33,095 nucleotides of DNA. Origin: a virus. The notes beneath the pieces are model-generated. The model searched no databases. It was not told the DNA's origin and saw only the letters and a program-made list of their open reading frames with translations. Below, piece by piece: positions 8,408-17,132 of this stretch. The stretch lies in IMG/VR virus record IMGVR_UViG_3300024517_000067, positions 1-33,095 of that record; one strand, 5' to 3'. Every line of letters starts with the position of its first letter. Within the stretch, counting starts at the first letter, position 1. A program made the translations under genes and the position numbers.

Positions 8408-8802
8408 TGGACGTCGTTGCTGTAAGAGAACAGCTCTCAGAACAGATACGGGCAGAAACGCATCTGCCAGTGCTGGAGACTCCATCAGCGCTGCAAGCCA
8501 CACCAGCGGTGCTGATGGGCGCACCCCGCGGCACTTATGACGAAACGCTAGATGCTCAGAGTTTGATGCGAGTTAACTGGCCGCTGATTGCTGTTGTGTC
8601 GAAGTCTTCGCCAGACCATCTGACAGTGTTGACGCAACTGGTCGGCACTGGCACTGAGCGCAGCATCCCCGATGCAATCGACTCCGCAGAACCTACAGCG
8701 GCAGCCTGGTGGCGCGTGACAGAGTGGGACACATTCGAGGAGATAGAACTGGGTGCAGGTTCATATTGGGCGAGTGTGCTCAATATAGAGATTGTCGGCT
8801 GA
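8407..8802 (+). CDS. Head-tail joining protein (neck or tail terminator candidate)
   Basis: A 131-residue protein coupled by one-base overlaps to the connector gene upstream and the neck gene downstream. It has an N-terminal helix followed by alternating beta segments, in keeping with the small alpha/beta proteins that close the head or cap the tail. Position supports that role, but I cannot tell head closure from tail terminator by sequence alone. Confidence 0.6.
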   Translation: MDVVAVREQLSEQIRAETHLPVLETPSALQATPAVLMGAPRGTYDETLDAQSLMRVNWPLIAVVSKSSPDHLTVLTQLVGTGTERSIPDAIDSAEPTAAAWWRVTEWDTFEEIELGAGSYWASVLNIEIVG

Positions 8803-9338
8803 TGGGTGAATCCCAGTCAGCCAACCAGTTGGCTGGCAAGCTGGCACTGGCTGCCGCCAGTCTGAGCAAGGTTGACAAGCAAGCACTTAACGCTGGTTCT
8901 CTGATAGTGAAAACCACTGTGCTGGGTGGTGTTGCGTCTGCCATCGGCGGTGATATGGCGATGGGCAAAAAGCGTGTGAATGTGAGATACAAAGTGGCTG
9001 GCGATGTGTCCACAATCAGACCATCTGGCCCCATGCACTGGCTCGAAAAAGGCGTTAAACCGCACGCCGTTGTCACAAAAGGTGCTGGTGGAAGTAGAGC
9101 GAAACGCAGTGCACTGGTTGCTGGTGGCGGTGCGTTGTCGTTCGGTAAACCCAAAAGAGGCGCACGCGGGTTGGGTGCGCTCAGATTCTCAAATGGCAAT
9201 TTCCGCCCGTATGCCAGAGCTGCTGGCAGCTTTAAGGCGCAGCGAACATGGTCTAAAGGCGCCACCAAATCTGTGCCGCTAGTGAGCAAAGCGTGGCAGA
9301 AGATACACCGCGCAAATCTGGCGGCACAGTTTAAGTGA
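8802..9338 (+). CDS. Neck/tail-completion protein (gp10-like)
   Basis: A 178-residue, strongly basic protein (many Lys/Arg in the second half) with an N-terminal Ala/Leu helix and a Gly-rich middle. Its position between the connector set and the tail tube gene matches HK97 gp10-like or tail-completion proteins of actinophages. ATG 8802 overlaps the upstream TGA; upstream in-frame starts exist but would lie inside the previous gene. The end overlaps the GTG of the next gene. Confidence 0.6.
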   Translation: MGESQSANQLAGKLALAAASLSKVDKQALNAGSLIVKTTVLGGVASAIGGDMAMGKKRVNVRYKVAGDVSTIRPSGPMHWLEKGVKPHAVVTKGAGGSRAKRSALVAGGGALSFGKPKRGARGLGALRFSNGNFRPYARAAGSFKAQRTWSKGATKSVPLVSKAWQKIHRANLAAQFK

Positions 9339-10348
9339 GAGCCATTGTCGTAGACCCTATGGCAGACTTTTCCACAGCCGACGTGGCCAACGGCTGGGTG
9401 GACGGGCTGCGAGCCAACGGTGTGGAAGTGCAGCAATTCAATCTGGGCGAGCGTGTCGTTTACTATCGCAGCGCCACAGTGATAGGCGCAGACGGTGAGA
9501 CAGCGAAGCCGCCAATGGATTTAGACGACGCACGGCAAGCGGCGACTCTGAATCTGCTGGCAGAGATATATCGCACTGACCCAGATGTGGTGCTGATCGT
9601 TCACGGCGCACATGTGTGGCCGCCGCTGATGGCAGAAGTGCGATGCCCAACAGTGTGGGTAATGACAGAATCACCATACGAAGACGAAGCGCAGATATTG
9701 ACTGTGGCCGCGGCCGCACCCACAGCGGTCCTGGTCAACGACCCGACCAACCAGGGCGTGTTCTCTCAGGTGGCGCCATGCTGGTATGTGCCGCACGCAT
9801 ACCGCCCGACGTTGCACCACCCCGCTGGGCCATCCATTGCGCCAGTCGATGTGTCGTTTGTTGGCTCTGGGTATCCTGAACGCATCGCCACACTGGAGGC
9901 TGTCAACTGGGACGGCATAGACCTGGCGCTGGCTGGCTGGTGGGATTTGGATGAAGGCAGCCCACTGGCTGGGCGTGTCCTATCTGAGTGTGTGCCGAAC
10001 AGTGAAACAGTCGAGTGGTACAGAGGCACCAAAGTGGGTGTCAACATGTACCGCGAGCTGGTCGCCGGCGACAAAGCCAGCACCGCTGCCGGCTGGGCGA
10101 TGGGCCCCAGAGAAGTAGAGATGGCTGCGTGCGGTCTGTTCTTTCTGCGTGCACCGCGCCCAGAGTCTGACGACGTTCTAGGGTTTCTGCCATCGTTCAG
10201 CGACCCACGAGAACTAGAGGAGCTGATTAGGTGGTGGCTGCCACGCGATGCGCAGCGAGCAGAGCTCGCAGAGCGTGCGCGTGCAGCGGTCGCTGATCGC
10301 ACGTTTGACAGTCATGCCGCACGGTTACTGGCGCGTCTGGCTCAATAA
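9335..10348 (+). CDS. CgeB-like glycosyltransferase (GT-B fold candidate)
   Basis: A 337-residue protein resembling the spore-maturation CgeB/DUF3880 glycosyltransferase group. The N-terminal Rossmann-like half contains PDVVLIVHGAHVWPPL and PTVWVMTESPYEDE. The C-terminal half contains VDVSFVGSGYPERIATLEAV, KVGVNMYRE, and PREVEMAACGLFFLRAPRPESD, where the last follows the usual E-x-x-A-C-G acceptor of UDP-sugars. It starts with GTG overlapping the neck gene's TGA and sits just before the major tail gene. It may glycosylate the tail tube or another virion protein. Confidence 0.8.
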   Translation: MRAIVVDPMADFSTADVANGWVDGLRANGVEVQQFNLGERVVYYRSATVIGADGETAKPPMDLDDARQAATLNLLAEIYRTDPDVVLIVHGAHVWPPLMAEVRCPTVWVMTESPYEDEAQILTVAAAAPTAVLVNDPTNQGVFSQVAPCWYVPHAYRPTLHHPAGPSIAPVDVSFVGSGYPERIATLEAVNWDGIDLALAGWWDLDEGSPLAGRVLSECVPNSETVEWYRGTKVGVNMYRELVAGDKASTAAGWAMGPREVEMAACGLFFLRAPRPESDDVLGFLPSFSDPRELEELIRWWLPRDAQRAELAERARAAVADRTFDSHAARLLARLAQ

Positions 10349-10389
10349 TGGTGCATGTCTAAGACCGCCAACAATCGGGAGTTATTCTC

Positions 10390-10824
10390 ATGGCAGCATT
10401 TCATGGCCGCAACGGCCGCATTCTGGTAGATGTAGCTGCTACAGCAGCCGCAGAAGGCGCGGCAACCGCTGAGCCCATCCCACTTCTCGCAGACTTCTCT
10501 GTGGAGCAGGCACGCGACCGCGCAGAAGTCACCGCATTCGGTGACAGTACGAAAACCTACGTCGCCGGCCTGAGTGACGCTTCTGGCTCTGTGAATGGTT
10601 TTCTGAGCGATGATTCGCTAAATATTTTCACCGTGGCAGATGGAACCAGCCGCAGCTTCTACCTGTATGTCGATTACGACAACAACCCAGCCCCAGTCGG
10701 GTCATCTGGTGCAGGCTACTGGTATGGCCTCGCCACATTCGATGTGTCAGCCACAGGTGGCGTTGGTGACGCAGCCAAAGTTGCAATCAACTGGAGCGCT
10801 GCAACGTCCATCACGCGTCTATAA
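10390..10824 (+). CDS. Major tail tube protein
   Basis: A 144-residue protein, mostly beta-strand, of the size and position of siphovirus tail tube subunits. RAEVTAFGDSTKTYVAGLSDASGSVNGF (about 44-71) is the typical region in which actinophage tail tube proteins describe a small beta-barrel. It is followed immediately by the tail assembly chaperone and tape measure genes. A CGGGAG purine stretch precedes ATG 10390. No other gene in this stretch could fill the tube role. Confidence 0.85.
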   Translation: MAAFHGRNGRILVDVAATAAAEGAATAEPIPLLADFSVEQARDRAEVTAFGDSTKTYVAGLSDASGSVNGFLSDDSLNIFTVADGTSRSFYLYVDYDNNPAPVGSSGAGYWYGLATFDVSATGGVGDAAKVAINWSAATSITRL

Positions 10825-10842
10825 ACCTGGGGAGGTTTCAAC

Positions 10843-11163
10843 ATGGGCACATTTGCAGTGAAGACACCAGACGGCGAAGTGCGTCTAGTTGATCTGTCGT
10901 TTAACGAATTGGCAGACCTCGAGGCCGCATCTAAACAGCGATGGCCAGTGCTACTCAGTAGCCCAGCCATTACTGCGCAATCTGCGCAAGCCGTCTACGA
11001 AGCAGCATGCAAAAAGGTTGACGTAGAACCAGAGGAGTTAACACCAGCCCGTCTGATAACAGATGACATCTTTTACGAAGTGGAAGATGACAAGCCAACA
11101 CTCTACGAAGATGGAGGATTACCAGACCCAAAAGCGGAGGGCGAGACACAGACGGCTGGGTGA
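10843..11163 (+). CDS. Tail assembly chaperone, short form (gpG-like)
   Basis: A 106-residue, acidic, helical protein between the tail tube and tape measure genes, preceded by GGAGG (10831-10835). Such proteins bind the tape measure and recruit tube subunits. The zero frame stops at 11161-11163, but a second frame overlaps its end and a slippery heptamer lies at 11127-11133, so a longer frameshift product is expected. The C-terminal half holds EEL and EVEDDK acidic patches, common in this family. Confidence 0.82.
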   Translation: MGTFAVKTPDGEVRLVDLSFNELADLEAASKQRWPVLLSSPAITAQSAQAVYEAACKKVDVEPEELTPARLITDDIFYEVEDDKPTLYEDGGLPDPKAEGETQTAG

Positions 11164-11255
11164 TTTTCGCGCTGAGACAATGGGGCTGGCCACCAGATGT
11201 GACATTAAGACAGTCGCTGCGAAACATGCAGCTCCTAAGCGAAGCAGGCAGCTAA
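10843..11255 (+). CDS. Tail assembly chaperone, -1 frameshift product (gpGT-like)
   Basis: Slipping back one base at 11127-11133 joins the first 97 codons to a -1 frame that runs to TAA 11253-11255, giving about 137 residues. The -1 extension begins RSGGRDTDGWVIFALRQWGW, with the Trp-rich character seen in the T domain of actinophage GT proteins. The extension ends exactly one base before the tape measure ATG. The frame has no ATG or good ribosome site of its own for this part, which supports frameshifting rather than a separate gene. Confidence 0.8.
11127..11133 (+). other. Slippery heptamer for programmed -1 frameshift
   Basis: The sequence is C CCA AAA in the zero frame, a perfect X XXY YYZ heptamer. 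After the shift the tRNAs would re-pair on CCC and AAA. It lies 10 codons before the zero-frame stop and sits exactly where tail chaperone genes place their frameshift. Confidence 0.82.
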
Positions 11256-13691
11256 ATGGGACTGAGTGAAAAACTAGAGCTGATTATCAGCGCAGACACC
11301 AAAGGCGCCATCGCTGGTCTTAACTCTGTTGGCGCAGCCGCTGGTGACGTTGGCAAACAGTCATCGAAGCTAGACAAGGCTGGCGTATCCATGACGCGGA
11401 TGGGCGCCGCTGCTGTGGCTGGCGCCGCTGTGGCTGGCGCTGGACTTTACAGCCTCGCTAGTTCTGCTAGTGCTTACGGCGAACAGGTCTCCAGGGCGTC
11501 TAAGACCTTTGGCGATGATGCAGTGCCAGCGTTAGAGGAGTTCGCAAGCGCTGCCGCTGAAACGGCTGGCATATCTAAGACGCTTGGGCTCCAGACCGCA
11601 AACGAGTTTGCCGCACTTGGCAAGGCCGCAGGATTAAGCGGTGACGATTTGGTGGACTTTTCCACAGACATGGTGCAGAGCGCTGGCGACATGGCCAGCT
11701 TTGTGGACATTCCAGTGGAAGAGGCCATAACCGTTATCGGTTCCGCTATGCGCGGTGAGTCTGAACCTATAGCCAAGTATGGCGTGGACATGAAAGAGGC
11801 AGCGTTACAAGCAGAGGCTGTGCGTATAGGGCTGGTGAGCACTGAGGGCCCACTATCTGAGCAGAATAAACGTCTAGCGCGTAACTCCATTCTCCTGGAG
11901 GAGGGCAAAGCGTGGGCTGGTGACTTCGTAGACACGTCAGATGGTTTGGGGAATAGTCAGAAGCGGTTGGCGGCAGAGTTCGACAATGTGAAAGTGGCGT
12001 TAGGCGATGGCGTCCTACCCTTTGCGGAGGCTGGCATAGGGATAGTTGGTGGACTGGCTGAAAAGTTCTCAGACTTAGGACCAGACGCTCAGGGTGTGAT
12101 TGGCAAGTTTGCAGCCATGGCCACTGTTGGTGTCGGGCTACTTGGCACCATGTCTTTCATTGGCGGTCAAGCTATCAAAATGGGCGACCGATTCAGACCT
12201 ATGGGTGCTGACGGCAAAAGAGCGTTCAGCAAAATAGGCAAGGGTGCTGTGGGCGCATCTGCGGCGATAGGCGCAGCGGGTGTGGCGTATGCCATTTACG
12301 AAATTGGGCGAGCGATTGAATCAGCGACAGAGGACACACTTGGATTTAGCACCGCGTTAAGTGACGCAGCCGCTGCTGGTGCAGCGGATGACTATGACGC
12401 TTTGGCTGTGTCGCTGGGCGAAGCGGCAGAGTCCACAGAGGGATTGTTTGACAAAGTGGGCGACGCGATCACGCTTAACAGCGGTTACAAAGTATCTATA
12501 AATGACACAGTGATTGAGCTCGACGCTTTAGGGCAGGCGTTAGGCAAAGCGGCAGACGAAGACCCAGAAGGTTATAGAGCGTGGGTCGCAGCATTTGAGG
12601 ACGGCAAGTTTGCTATTGAGGGCATGGGGCCAAACACTGAAGAGGTAGCAAACTCGCTGTCCAAATTGGATGGCATTGTGGCGCCACACGCCAAGTCATT
12701 GAAATCACAAGCCACAGCAGCGCAGGCCAGCGCAGAAGCTGAAAGCGATCTAAGCGCAGCAATGGATGACGTGGGCGCCAGCACCGACGATGCGTCGGGT
12801 GCGCTAGACGCATACAGCGACGCGCTGACCGCCACACTGGACCCACTGTTTGGTGCTGTTGACGCCATCCAAGGTGTGCATGATGCGCAGATAGACACGA
12901 TGGAATCGCAAGCCGAAATCAACAAATTGCAATCTGAGGGCAAGCAAGGCACAGAGGAATATGCAGAGGCTGTGCGGAAATTAGAGGACGCAGACAGAGC
13001 GCAAGTGGACGCAGCCTACGACCAGGAAAAGGCGTTTATAAATCTGAAAAAGGCTGTGGCTGATGGCGGCGCTTCTGTAGAGGACGCCACCACGATGCTG
13101 GATGCGTGGGTGGATTCTGGCGCCATTACAGTTGACCAGGCGCGAAGTGTCACAGATGAGTTTGGGAATGTATCGGCGGCCGCCGACATAACAGGCTCAA
13201 AAAAGCCAGTGGTCACAGTGGGCATTAAGCCAGAATCTTTCTGGTCTGGTGCTGGCGAAGTGGACCGCAAAGGGTTTGATGGCAAAGGTGTGGCCGTTGG
13301 CGCAGACGCTGCTGACTGGTGGTCACAGTCCAGAACTATTGACGGCTGGCAATTCCGAAAAAAGCAAATAACCATCTCATACAACCAGGCCGACCTGAAC
13401 CGATTCAGGGCCGCTGGCGAGTTGCATGGCGGCGCAGCCGCGACCAGTCCGAACAATTCGTACATCGTTGGCGATCAGGGGCCAGAGCTGTTCACACCAG
13501 GCCCTGGTGGCGGCTCAGTGACACCCAACCACATGCTGGGCAATTACACAGCCGGCGGTGGTGGTGGTGGCTCTGTGGTCAACGTGAATGTCACAGCGGG
13601 CATCGCCACCAACCCAGCCGAAACTGGGCGCGCTGTAGTAGACGCACTGCGAGCATACGAACGCAGCAACGGCAAACACTGGCGCAACTGA
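11256..13691 (+). CDS. Tape measure protein
   Basis: An 811-residue protein that sets tail length and is ejected with DNA. It opens with KLELIISADTKGAIAGLNSVG, typical of tape measure N-termini, and is Ala/Gly-rich with long helical stretches. Hydrophobic segments lie near residues 50-68 and about 255-275 and 325-350. A helical domain (about 500-620) is rich in Ala, Asp and Glu. The end has a conserved-looking SYIVGDQGPELFTPGPGGG, common in phage tape measure C-termini. It starts directly after the chaperone stop codon. Confidence 0.93.
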   Translation: MGLSEKLELIISADTKGAIAGLNSVGAAAGDVGKQSSKLDKAGVSMTRMGAAAVAGAAVAGAGLYSLASSASAYGEQVSRASKTFGDDAVPALEEFASAAAETAGISKTLGLQTANEFAALGKAAGLSGDDLVDFSTDMVQSAGDMASFVDIPVEEAITVIGSAMRGESEPIAKYGVDMKEAALQAEAVRIGLVSTEGPLSEQNKRLARNSILLEEGKAWAGDFVDTSDGLGNSQKRLAAEFDNVKVALGDGVLPFAEAGIGIVGGLAEKFSDLGPDAQGVIGKFAAMATVGVGLLGTMSFIGGQAIKMGDRFRPMGADGKRAFSKIGKGAVGASAAIGAAGVAYAIYEIGRAIESATEDTLGFSTALSDAAAAGAADDYDALAVSLGEAAESTEGLFDKVGDAITLNSGYKVSINDTVIELDALGQALGKAADEDPEGYRAWVAAFEDGKFAIEGMGPNTEEVANSLSKLDGIVAPHAKSLKSQATAAQASAEAESDLSAAMDDVGASTDDASGALDAYSDALTATLDPLFGAVDAIQGVHDAQIDTMESQAEINKLQSEGKQGTEEYAEAVRKLEDADRAQVDAAYDQEKAFINLKKAVADGGASVEDATTMLDAWVDSGAITVDQARSVTDEFGNVSAAADITGSKKPVVTVGIKPESFWSGAGEVDRKGFDGKGVAVGADAADWWSQSRTIDGWQFRKKQITISYNQADLNRFRAAGELHGGAAATSPNNSYIVGDQGPELFTPGPGGGSVTPNHMLGNYTAGGGGGGSVVNVNVTAGIATNPAETGRAVVDALRAYERSNGKHWRN

Positions 13692-14956
13692 TGGCATGGC
13701 CAACTGTTTCCCTAGCGATAGGCACAGCATCCGCGTCTGACGCGTTTGTGCTCGACGACGCCACACAGGGCAAGCTGGACACTGGCGGCGAGTTGGGTGA
13801 TTCGCTGGGCTATGTGTGGGCAGACATCTCTGCCACGATGCGAGCCACAGACGGGTTGACCATCAACCGTGGCAGCACCCGCAACCAGGGCCCATATTTT
13901 CGTTACGAAGCTGGCAGTCTCACAGTGTCACTGGATAACCGTGACGGCGATCTGGACCCATTCAATCTGTCTGGCACCCATGTTTCTGCTGGTGTCACCC
14001 AGCTACGGCCTGGGCTGCCAATCAGAGCACAAGCCGCATACAACGGCACAACGTGGACACTGTTTGTGGGGTATGTGTCTGAGTGGACAGTGACGTATCC
14101 GCAAGCCGGCATAGATTCTGTGGTGCAAGTGGTCGCCACTGACGCTGTGGGCGTACTGAACGACGCAGACGGGTTGGCGCAACCATCACAAGGTGGCGGC
14201 GAGAATGTTGGCACCAGGGTGGGGCGCATACTTGACAATATCGGCTGGGACGGTAGCGCCAGAGAAATAGACACAGCGACGTTGGACACACTGAAAGATA
14301 CCCAACTGGCGCAGGCTGCGTGGGCAGAGATGCTGGTCACATCGGACAGTGTGAACGGTTATCTGTTTGTGGACTGTGACGGCTCTGTGGTTTGGCAACC
14401 CAAAAACCAGTTTCCGCGGGCTGCTGACATGGACGTTGGCATTGGTGGCATCAGTACAGCCACAGTGGAAGTGTCCAACGACGCGACGCAGCTTTACAAT
14501 GTCGTGAAACTAGCGCGAGCAGAAGGCGTGGAACAGGGTGGCCGCGATGAGACAAGCATCGCGCTCTACGGGCTGCGCGGATACTCGCGCAGCGATCTGG
14601 TGGTTAACACAGAATCACAAGTGCAGAGCTCTATGGGTTACATATTGTCTCAATACAGAGACATGGTGTTGCGTGTCGAAGGGTTCACGATTCGGCCCAC
14701 AGATTCGTGGTCAAATGACCACTGGCAAAAGCTATTTGAGACTGACATGACTCGCCGCATTTCTGCTGTGTTCACCACCACAGACGGCCGCACCATTACC
14801 CGCGAAGGGCTGGTGCGTGGGCTCACGCTGTCTGTGCATCCAATGCAGTGGAGTTGGAACATATCGACAACCCAGGCGCCAGAGGCGTTGGGCACGTTTA
14901 CATTGGACCACGCAGCGCTGGGGTTATTGGACACTGGCACGCTGGCCGCATTCTAA
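13691..14956 (+). CDS. Minor tail protein (distal tail/tail-tip type)
   Basis: A 421-residue protein directly after the tape measure (one-base overlap), the position of distal tail or hub proteins. It is beta-rich. The N-terminus has FVLDDATQGKLDTGGEL and the C-terminus has a related FTLDHAALGLLDTGTLA, so an LD-x-A-x-x-G-x-LDTG motif brackets the protein. RVGRILDNIGWDGSARE and QLYNVVKLAR resemble tail proteins of other actinophages. Its exact role, adaptor or hub, is not resolved. Confidence 0.75.
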   Translation: MAWPTVSLAIGTASASDAFVLDDATQGKLDTGGELGDSLGYVWADISATMRATDGLTINRGSTRNQGPYFRYEAGSLTVSLDNRDGDLDPFNLSGTHVSAGVTQLRPGLPIRAQAAYNGTTWTLFVGYVSEWTVTYPQAGIDSVVQVVATDAVGVLNDADGLAQPSQGGGENVGTRVGRILDNIGWDGSAREIDTATLDTLKDTQLAQAAWAEMLVTSDSVNGYLFVDCDGSVVWQPKNQFPRAADMDVGIGGISTATVEVSNDATQLYNVVKLARAEGVEQGGRDETSIALYGLRGYSRSDLVVNTESQVQSSMGYILSQYRDMVLRVEGFTIRPTDSWSNDHWQKLFETDMTRRISAVFTTTDGRTITREGLVRGLTLSVHPMQWSWNISTTQAPEALGTFTLDHAALGLLDTGTLAAF

Positions 14957-14970
14957 ATTAGGAGAATCTA

Positions 14971-15591
14971 ATGGCATCACAATTCAAGACATTCACAGCA
15001 GGGTCTGTGCTCACAGCATCAGAAGTGAACAGCTATCTGATGGGGCAATCAGTGATCGTCTGCGATTCGTCGTCTGACTATCCTGGCAGCCCAGTTGAGG
15101 GCATGGTCATTTTTGACAAAGCACTAGACCGCGGTCTGTTCTATACGGGCACCGCTTGGCTGCCGGCGTTCGGGTCGATGCCTGGAGTCAAAGCGAACCT
15201 ATCAACGGCCCAGTCGACAGCGAACGGAGCAGATGAGCCAATCGAATTGGACGGTGCCGACGATTGGGACACTGACGCATTTCACGACCCTGCGAGCAAC
15301 AACACAAGGCTGACGATCCCTGCAGGGTTGGGTGGTCGATATATGGTTGTTGGCAAAGTATCGTGGGCGACCGATTCAAATGAGCGGCGCATCGCTCGGA
15401 TCAAAGTGAATGACACAACATCGCACGGTTACGCGACGTCTAGCGCTGCGACAGGGACTCATGGTGTTATCACGACGACTGAACTAGAACTGGTTGCCAC
15501 TGATTATATTGAGCTGGTGTCGCAGCAGAACAGCGGCGGTGCGTTGAATGTGACTGGTGCTGATTTGTCGATACGCTGGGTGAGTAGCTGA
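14971..15591 (+). CDS. Tail fibre-like protein with jelly-roll C-terminus
   Basis: A 206-residue protein with AGGAGA (14960-14965) before ATG 14971. Residues 1 to about 70 (FKTFTAGSVLTASEVNSYLM and GLFYTGTAWLPAFG) match the short module that anchors many actinophage fibre proteins. Residues about 80-206 look like a C1q/TNF-type jelly-roll (TIPAGLGGRYMVVGKVSW, IARIKVN, LVATDYIELVSQQNSGGALNV), which usually trimerises and binds receptors. From about 15170 the DNA contains more TCG and CGA codons than its neighbours, so this domain may have been acquired separately. Confidence 0.72.
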   Translation: MASQFKTFTAGSVLTASEVNSYLMGQSVIVCDSSSDYPGSPVEGMVIFDKALDRGLFYTGTAWLPAFGSMPGVKANLSTAQSTANGADEPIELDGADDWDTDAFHDPASNNTRLTIPAGLGGRYMVVGKVSWATDSNERRIARIKVNDTTSHGYATSSAATGTHGVITTTELELVATDYIELVSQQNSGGALNVTGADLSIRWVSS

Positions 15592-15596
15592 CTCTG

Positions 15597-16298
15597 ATGG
15601 AGTTCGCGCCGGTCATAGATGTCATCACAGCGTTGGGTGTGATTGTCGCGTTGATGGTTGGTGTGCTCGCACTACTTCAGGCGCCGCCAATTAAACGGCT
15701 GTTGCACCGCACATTTCGCGATCCATTCCACAAGAGTGTGCGCGGTGCTGTGGATGACTCCAAATTGGCTACAGCGTTTGATGAACTAGACACATACACC
15801 CGCTATCACCTGGGCCCCAATGGGACAGCGCCAGCGCTGTTCTCTCGTGTTATGGCTGTGGAGTGGGCGAGTGAAAACCAGCAGGAAAAGCAGCGGCTGT
15901 TTCTAGACGAAGTGGACGCAGCAATCATGGAGGCCGACACAGACCAGCGCACCATCTTTGTGAATCGCCCATGCTGCGAGATATTCGGCGCAGAAGACTG
16001 GGAGCTGACAGGCCCCAACAGGTTTGATGAACCAGGACGCGGCTGGGAAAAGTTCATACACCCAGATGACCTGCCACAACTGAATGACAAATACGACGCA
16101 GCCCACACTGCCGGCGCTAAAGCAGAGTGGGAAGGCATTCGAGTCATCAACAGTGACGGCTCGCTGCGCTGCACATTTAACAGTGCCGCGTATCCAGTTA
16201 AAGCTGCCGATGGCCGCATGGTTGGATATATCGGTGTGTTAACAGTGGTCGAAGATTTTCGTGGTGATAAGACGCCACCCAAACAGGAGGACAGTTAA
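15597..16298 (+). CDS. Membrane-anchored PAS-domain protein in lysis region
   Basis: A 233-residue protein. Residues about 5-28 are a hydrophobic membrane segment (VITALGVIVALMVGVLALL), followed by a basic stretch. Residues about 105-222 form a PAS plus PAC domain: AIMEADTDQRTIFVN, the FIHPDDLPQLND motif, then WEGIRVINSDGSLRCTFNSAAYPVKAADGRMVGYIGVLTVV. No kinase, cyclase or HTH output domain follows; the protein ends with a charged tail. It immediately precedes the endolysin gene (ATG follows the TAA at once). PAS domains sense ligands, redox or light; here it may gate lysis or act as a holin-associated sensor, but this is inference. Confidence 0.8.
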   Translation: MEFAPVIDVITALGVIVALMVGVLALLQAPPIKRLLHRTFRDPFHKSVRGAVDDSKLATAFDELDTYTRYHLGPNGTAPALFSRVMAVEWASENQQEKQRLFLDEVDAAIMEADTDQRTIFVNRPCCEIFGAEDWELTGPNRFDEPGRGWEKFIHPDDLPQLNDKYDAAHTAGAKAEWEGIRVINSDGSLRCTFNSAAYPVKAADGRMVGYIGVLTVVEDFRGDKTPPKQEDS

Positions 16299-16853
16299 AT
16301 GACTGCAATCGCAGGCAACGGTTACACAATGGTCCCGCGTGGTGACTGGGGTGCCAGACACAGCCCTGGTGGCAGGTCGATGCGCCGCCCAGTTTCCAAC
16401 GTCTACATTCACCACACAGTGGTGGCGCCATCGGGGCCAGAGGGTTATGACAGCGATTTGGACACATCCGACGACCCATGCGGCGACATGCGCAAACTTG
16501 AAACGATTCTTAACGCCAGAGGATTAGCACCAGGCTACAGCTACGCCATTCACCCCAGTGGCGTGGTTCTCGAGGGCGCTGGCAAGCGGCGTGGAGCTCA
16601 CACTGGTGGACACAACAGCGACGGCTACGGCATAGCGTTCATGGGCAACTACGACAACCACCAGCCGACGCTGGCGCAACTGGTCGCAGCAGCTCGCACA
16701 GTGAACCTGTTACGCATGGATGGTTCGCTGGTGCGTGATCTGCCAGCGGTCAACATTGTGGGCCATCGCGACACCAAAGCAACAGCGTGTCCTGGAGCGA
16801 ACCTGTACCCGCTGTTGAAGTGGATCAGATGGTTTGCGCATGTCGGCACATGA
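16299..16853 (+). CDS. Endolysin: N-acetylmuramoyl-L-alanine amidase (Amidase_2/PGRP)
   Basis: A 184-residue single-domain amidase that cleaves the bond between muramic acid and the stem peptide. Expected zinc ligands are His38 or His39 (VYIHHT), His156 (IVGHRD) and Cys164 (ACPG). PRGDWGAR near the start and YSYAIHPSGVVLEGAG (about 80-95) are family hallmarks. There is no signal peptide and no obvious cell-wall-binding domain, so export needs a holin. AGGAGG lies before ATG 16299. Confidence 0.93.
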   Translation: MTAIAGNGYTMVPRGDWGARHSPGGRSMRRPVSNVYIHHTVVAPSGPEGYDSDLDTSDDPCGDMRKLETILNARGLAPGYSYAIHPSGVVLEGAGKRRGAHTGGHNSDGYGIAFMGNYDNHQPTLAQLVAAARTVNLLRMDGSLVRDLPAVNIVGHRDTKATACPGANLYPLLKWIRWFAHVGT

Positions 16854-16898
16854 ACACCCACCACGGCCACTGGTGTGGCTGTCCTTAATGTTGTGGGC

Positions 16899-17132
16899 GT
16901 GAACAAAGTGACAACCCTCTGGAACCGTGAGCCCGTGGCAATCGTGGCAGCAGTGCAAGCATTGCTTGCTGTGGCTGTCGGGTTTGGGCTGGCTTTGGAC
17001 GCAGAGCAGGTGGCGCTCATTCTCGCCGCTGTTGCTGCCGTGTTAGGGCTGCTCACTCGCTCGCGGGTTTCGTCGCCAGCGACTGTCGCAGGGTCTGAAC
17101 CACCCACCTATCCAGGCGGCGAAACACCGTGA
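16899..17132 (+). CDS. Holin-like two-segment membrane protein
   Basis: A 77-residue protein with two predicted membrane segments (EPVAIVAAVQALLAVAVGFGLAL and QVALILAAVAAVLGLLT) and a Pro/Ser/Glu-rich tail. Immediately after the endolysin gene this is the expected place and shape of a holin, which makes the membrane hole that frees the amidase. I chose GTG 16899 (NKVTTLWNREP start); GTG 16875 would add eight residues. The TGA overlaps the next gene's GTG. A 12-codon frame (16850-16888) precedes it and may only serve translational coupling. Confidence 0.72.
   Translation: MNKVTTLWNREPVAIVAAVQALLAVAVGFGLALDAEQVALILAAVAAVLGLLTRSRVSSPATVAGSEPPTYPGGETP

Noticed and set aside
9368-9376. DnaA-box-like TTTTCCACA inside the CgeB-like gene, with another at 11658-11666
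   Set aside because: Single degenerate matches inside coding sequence, expected by chance; no clustering.
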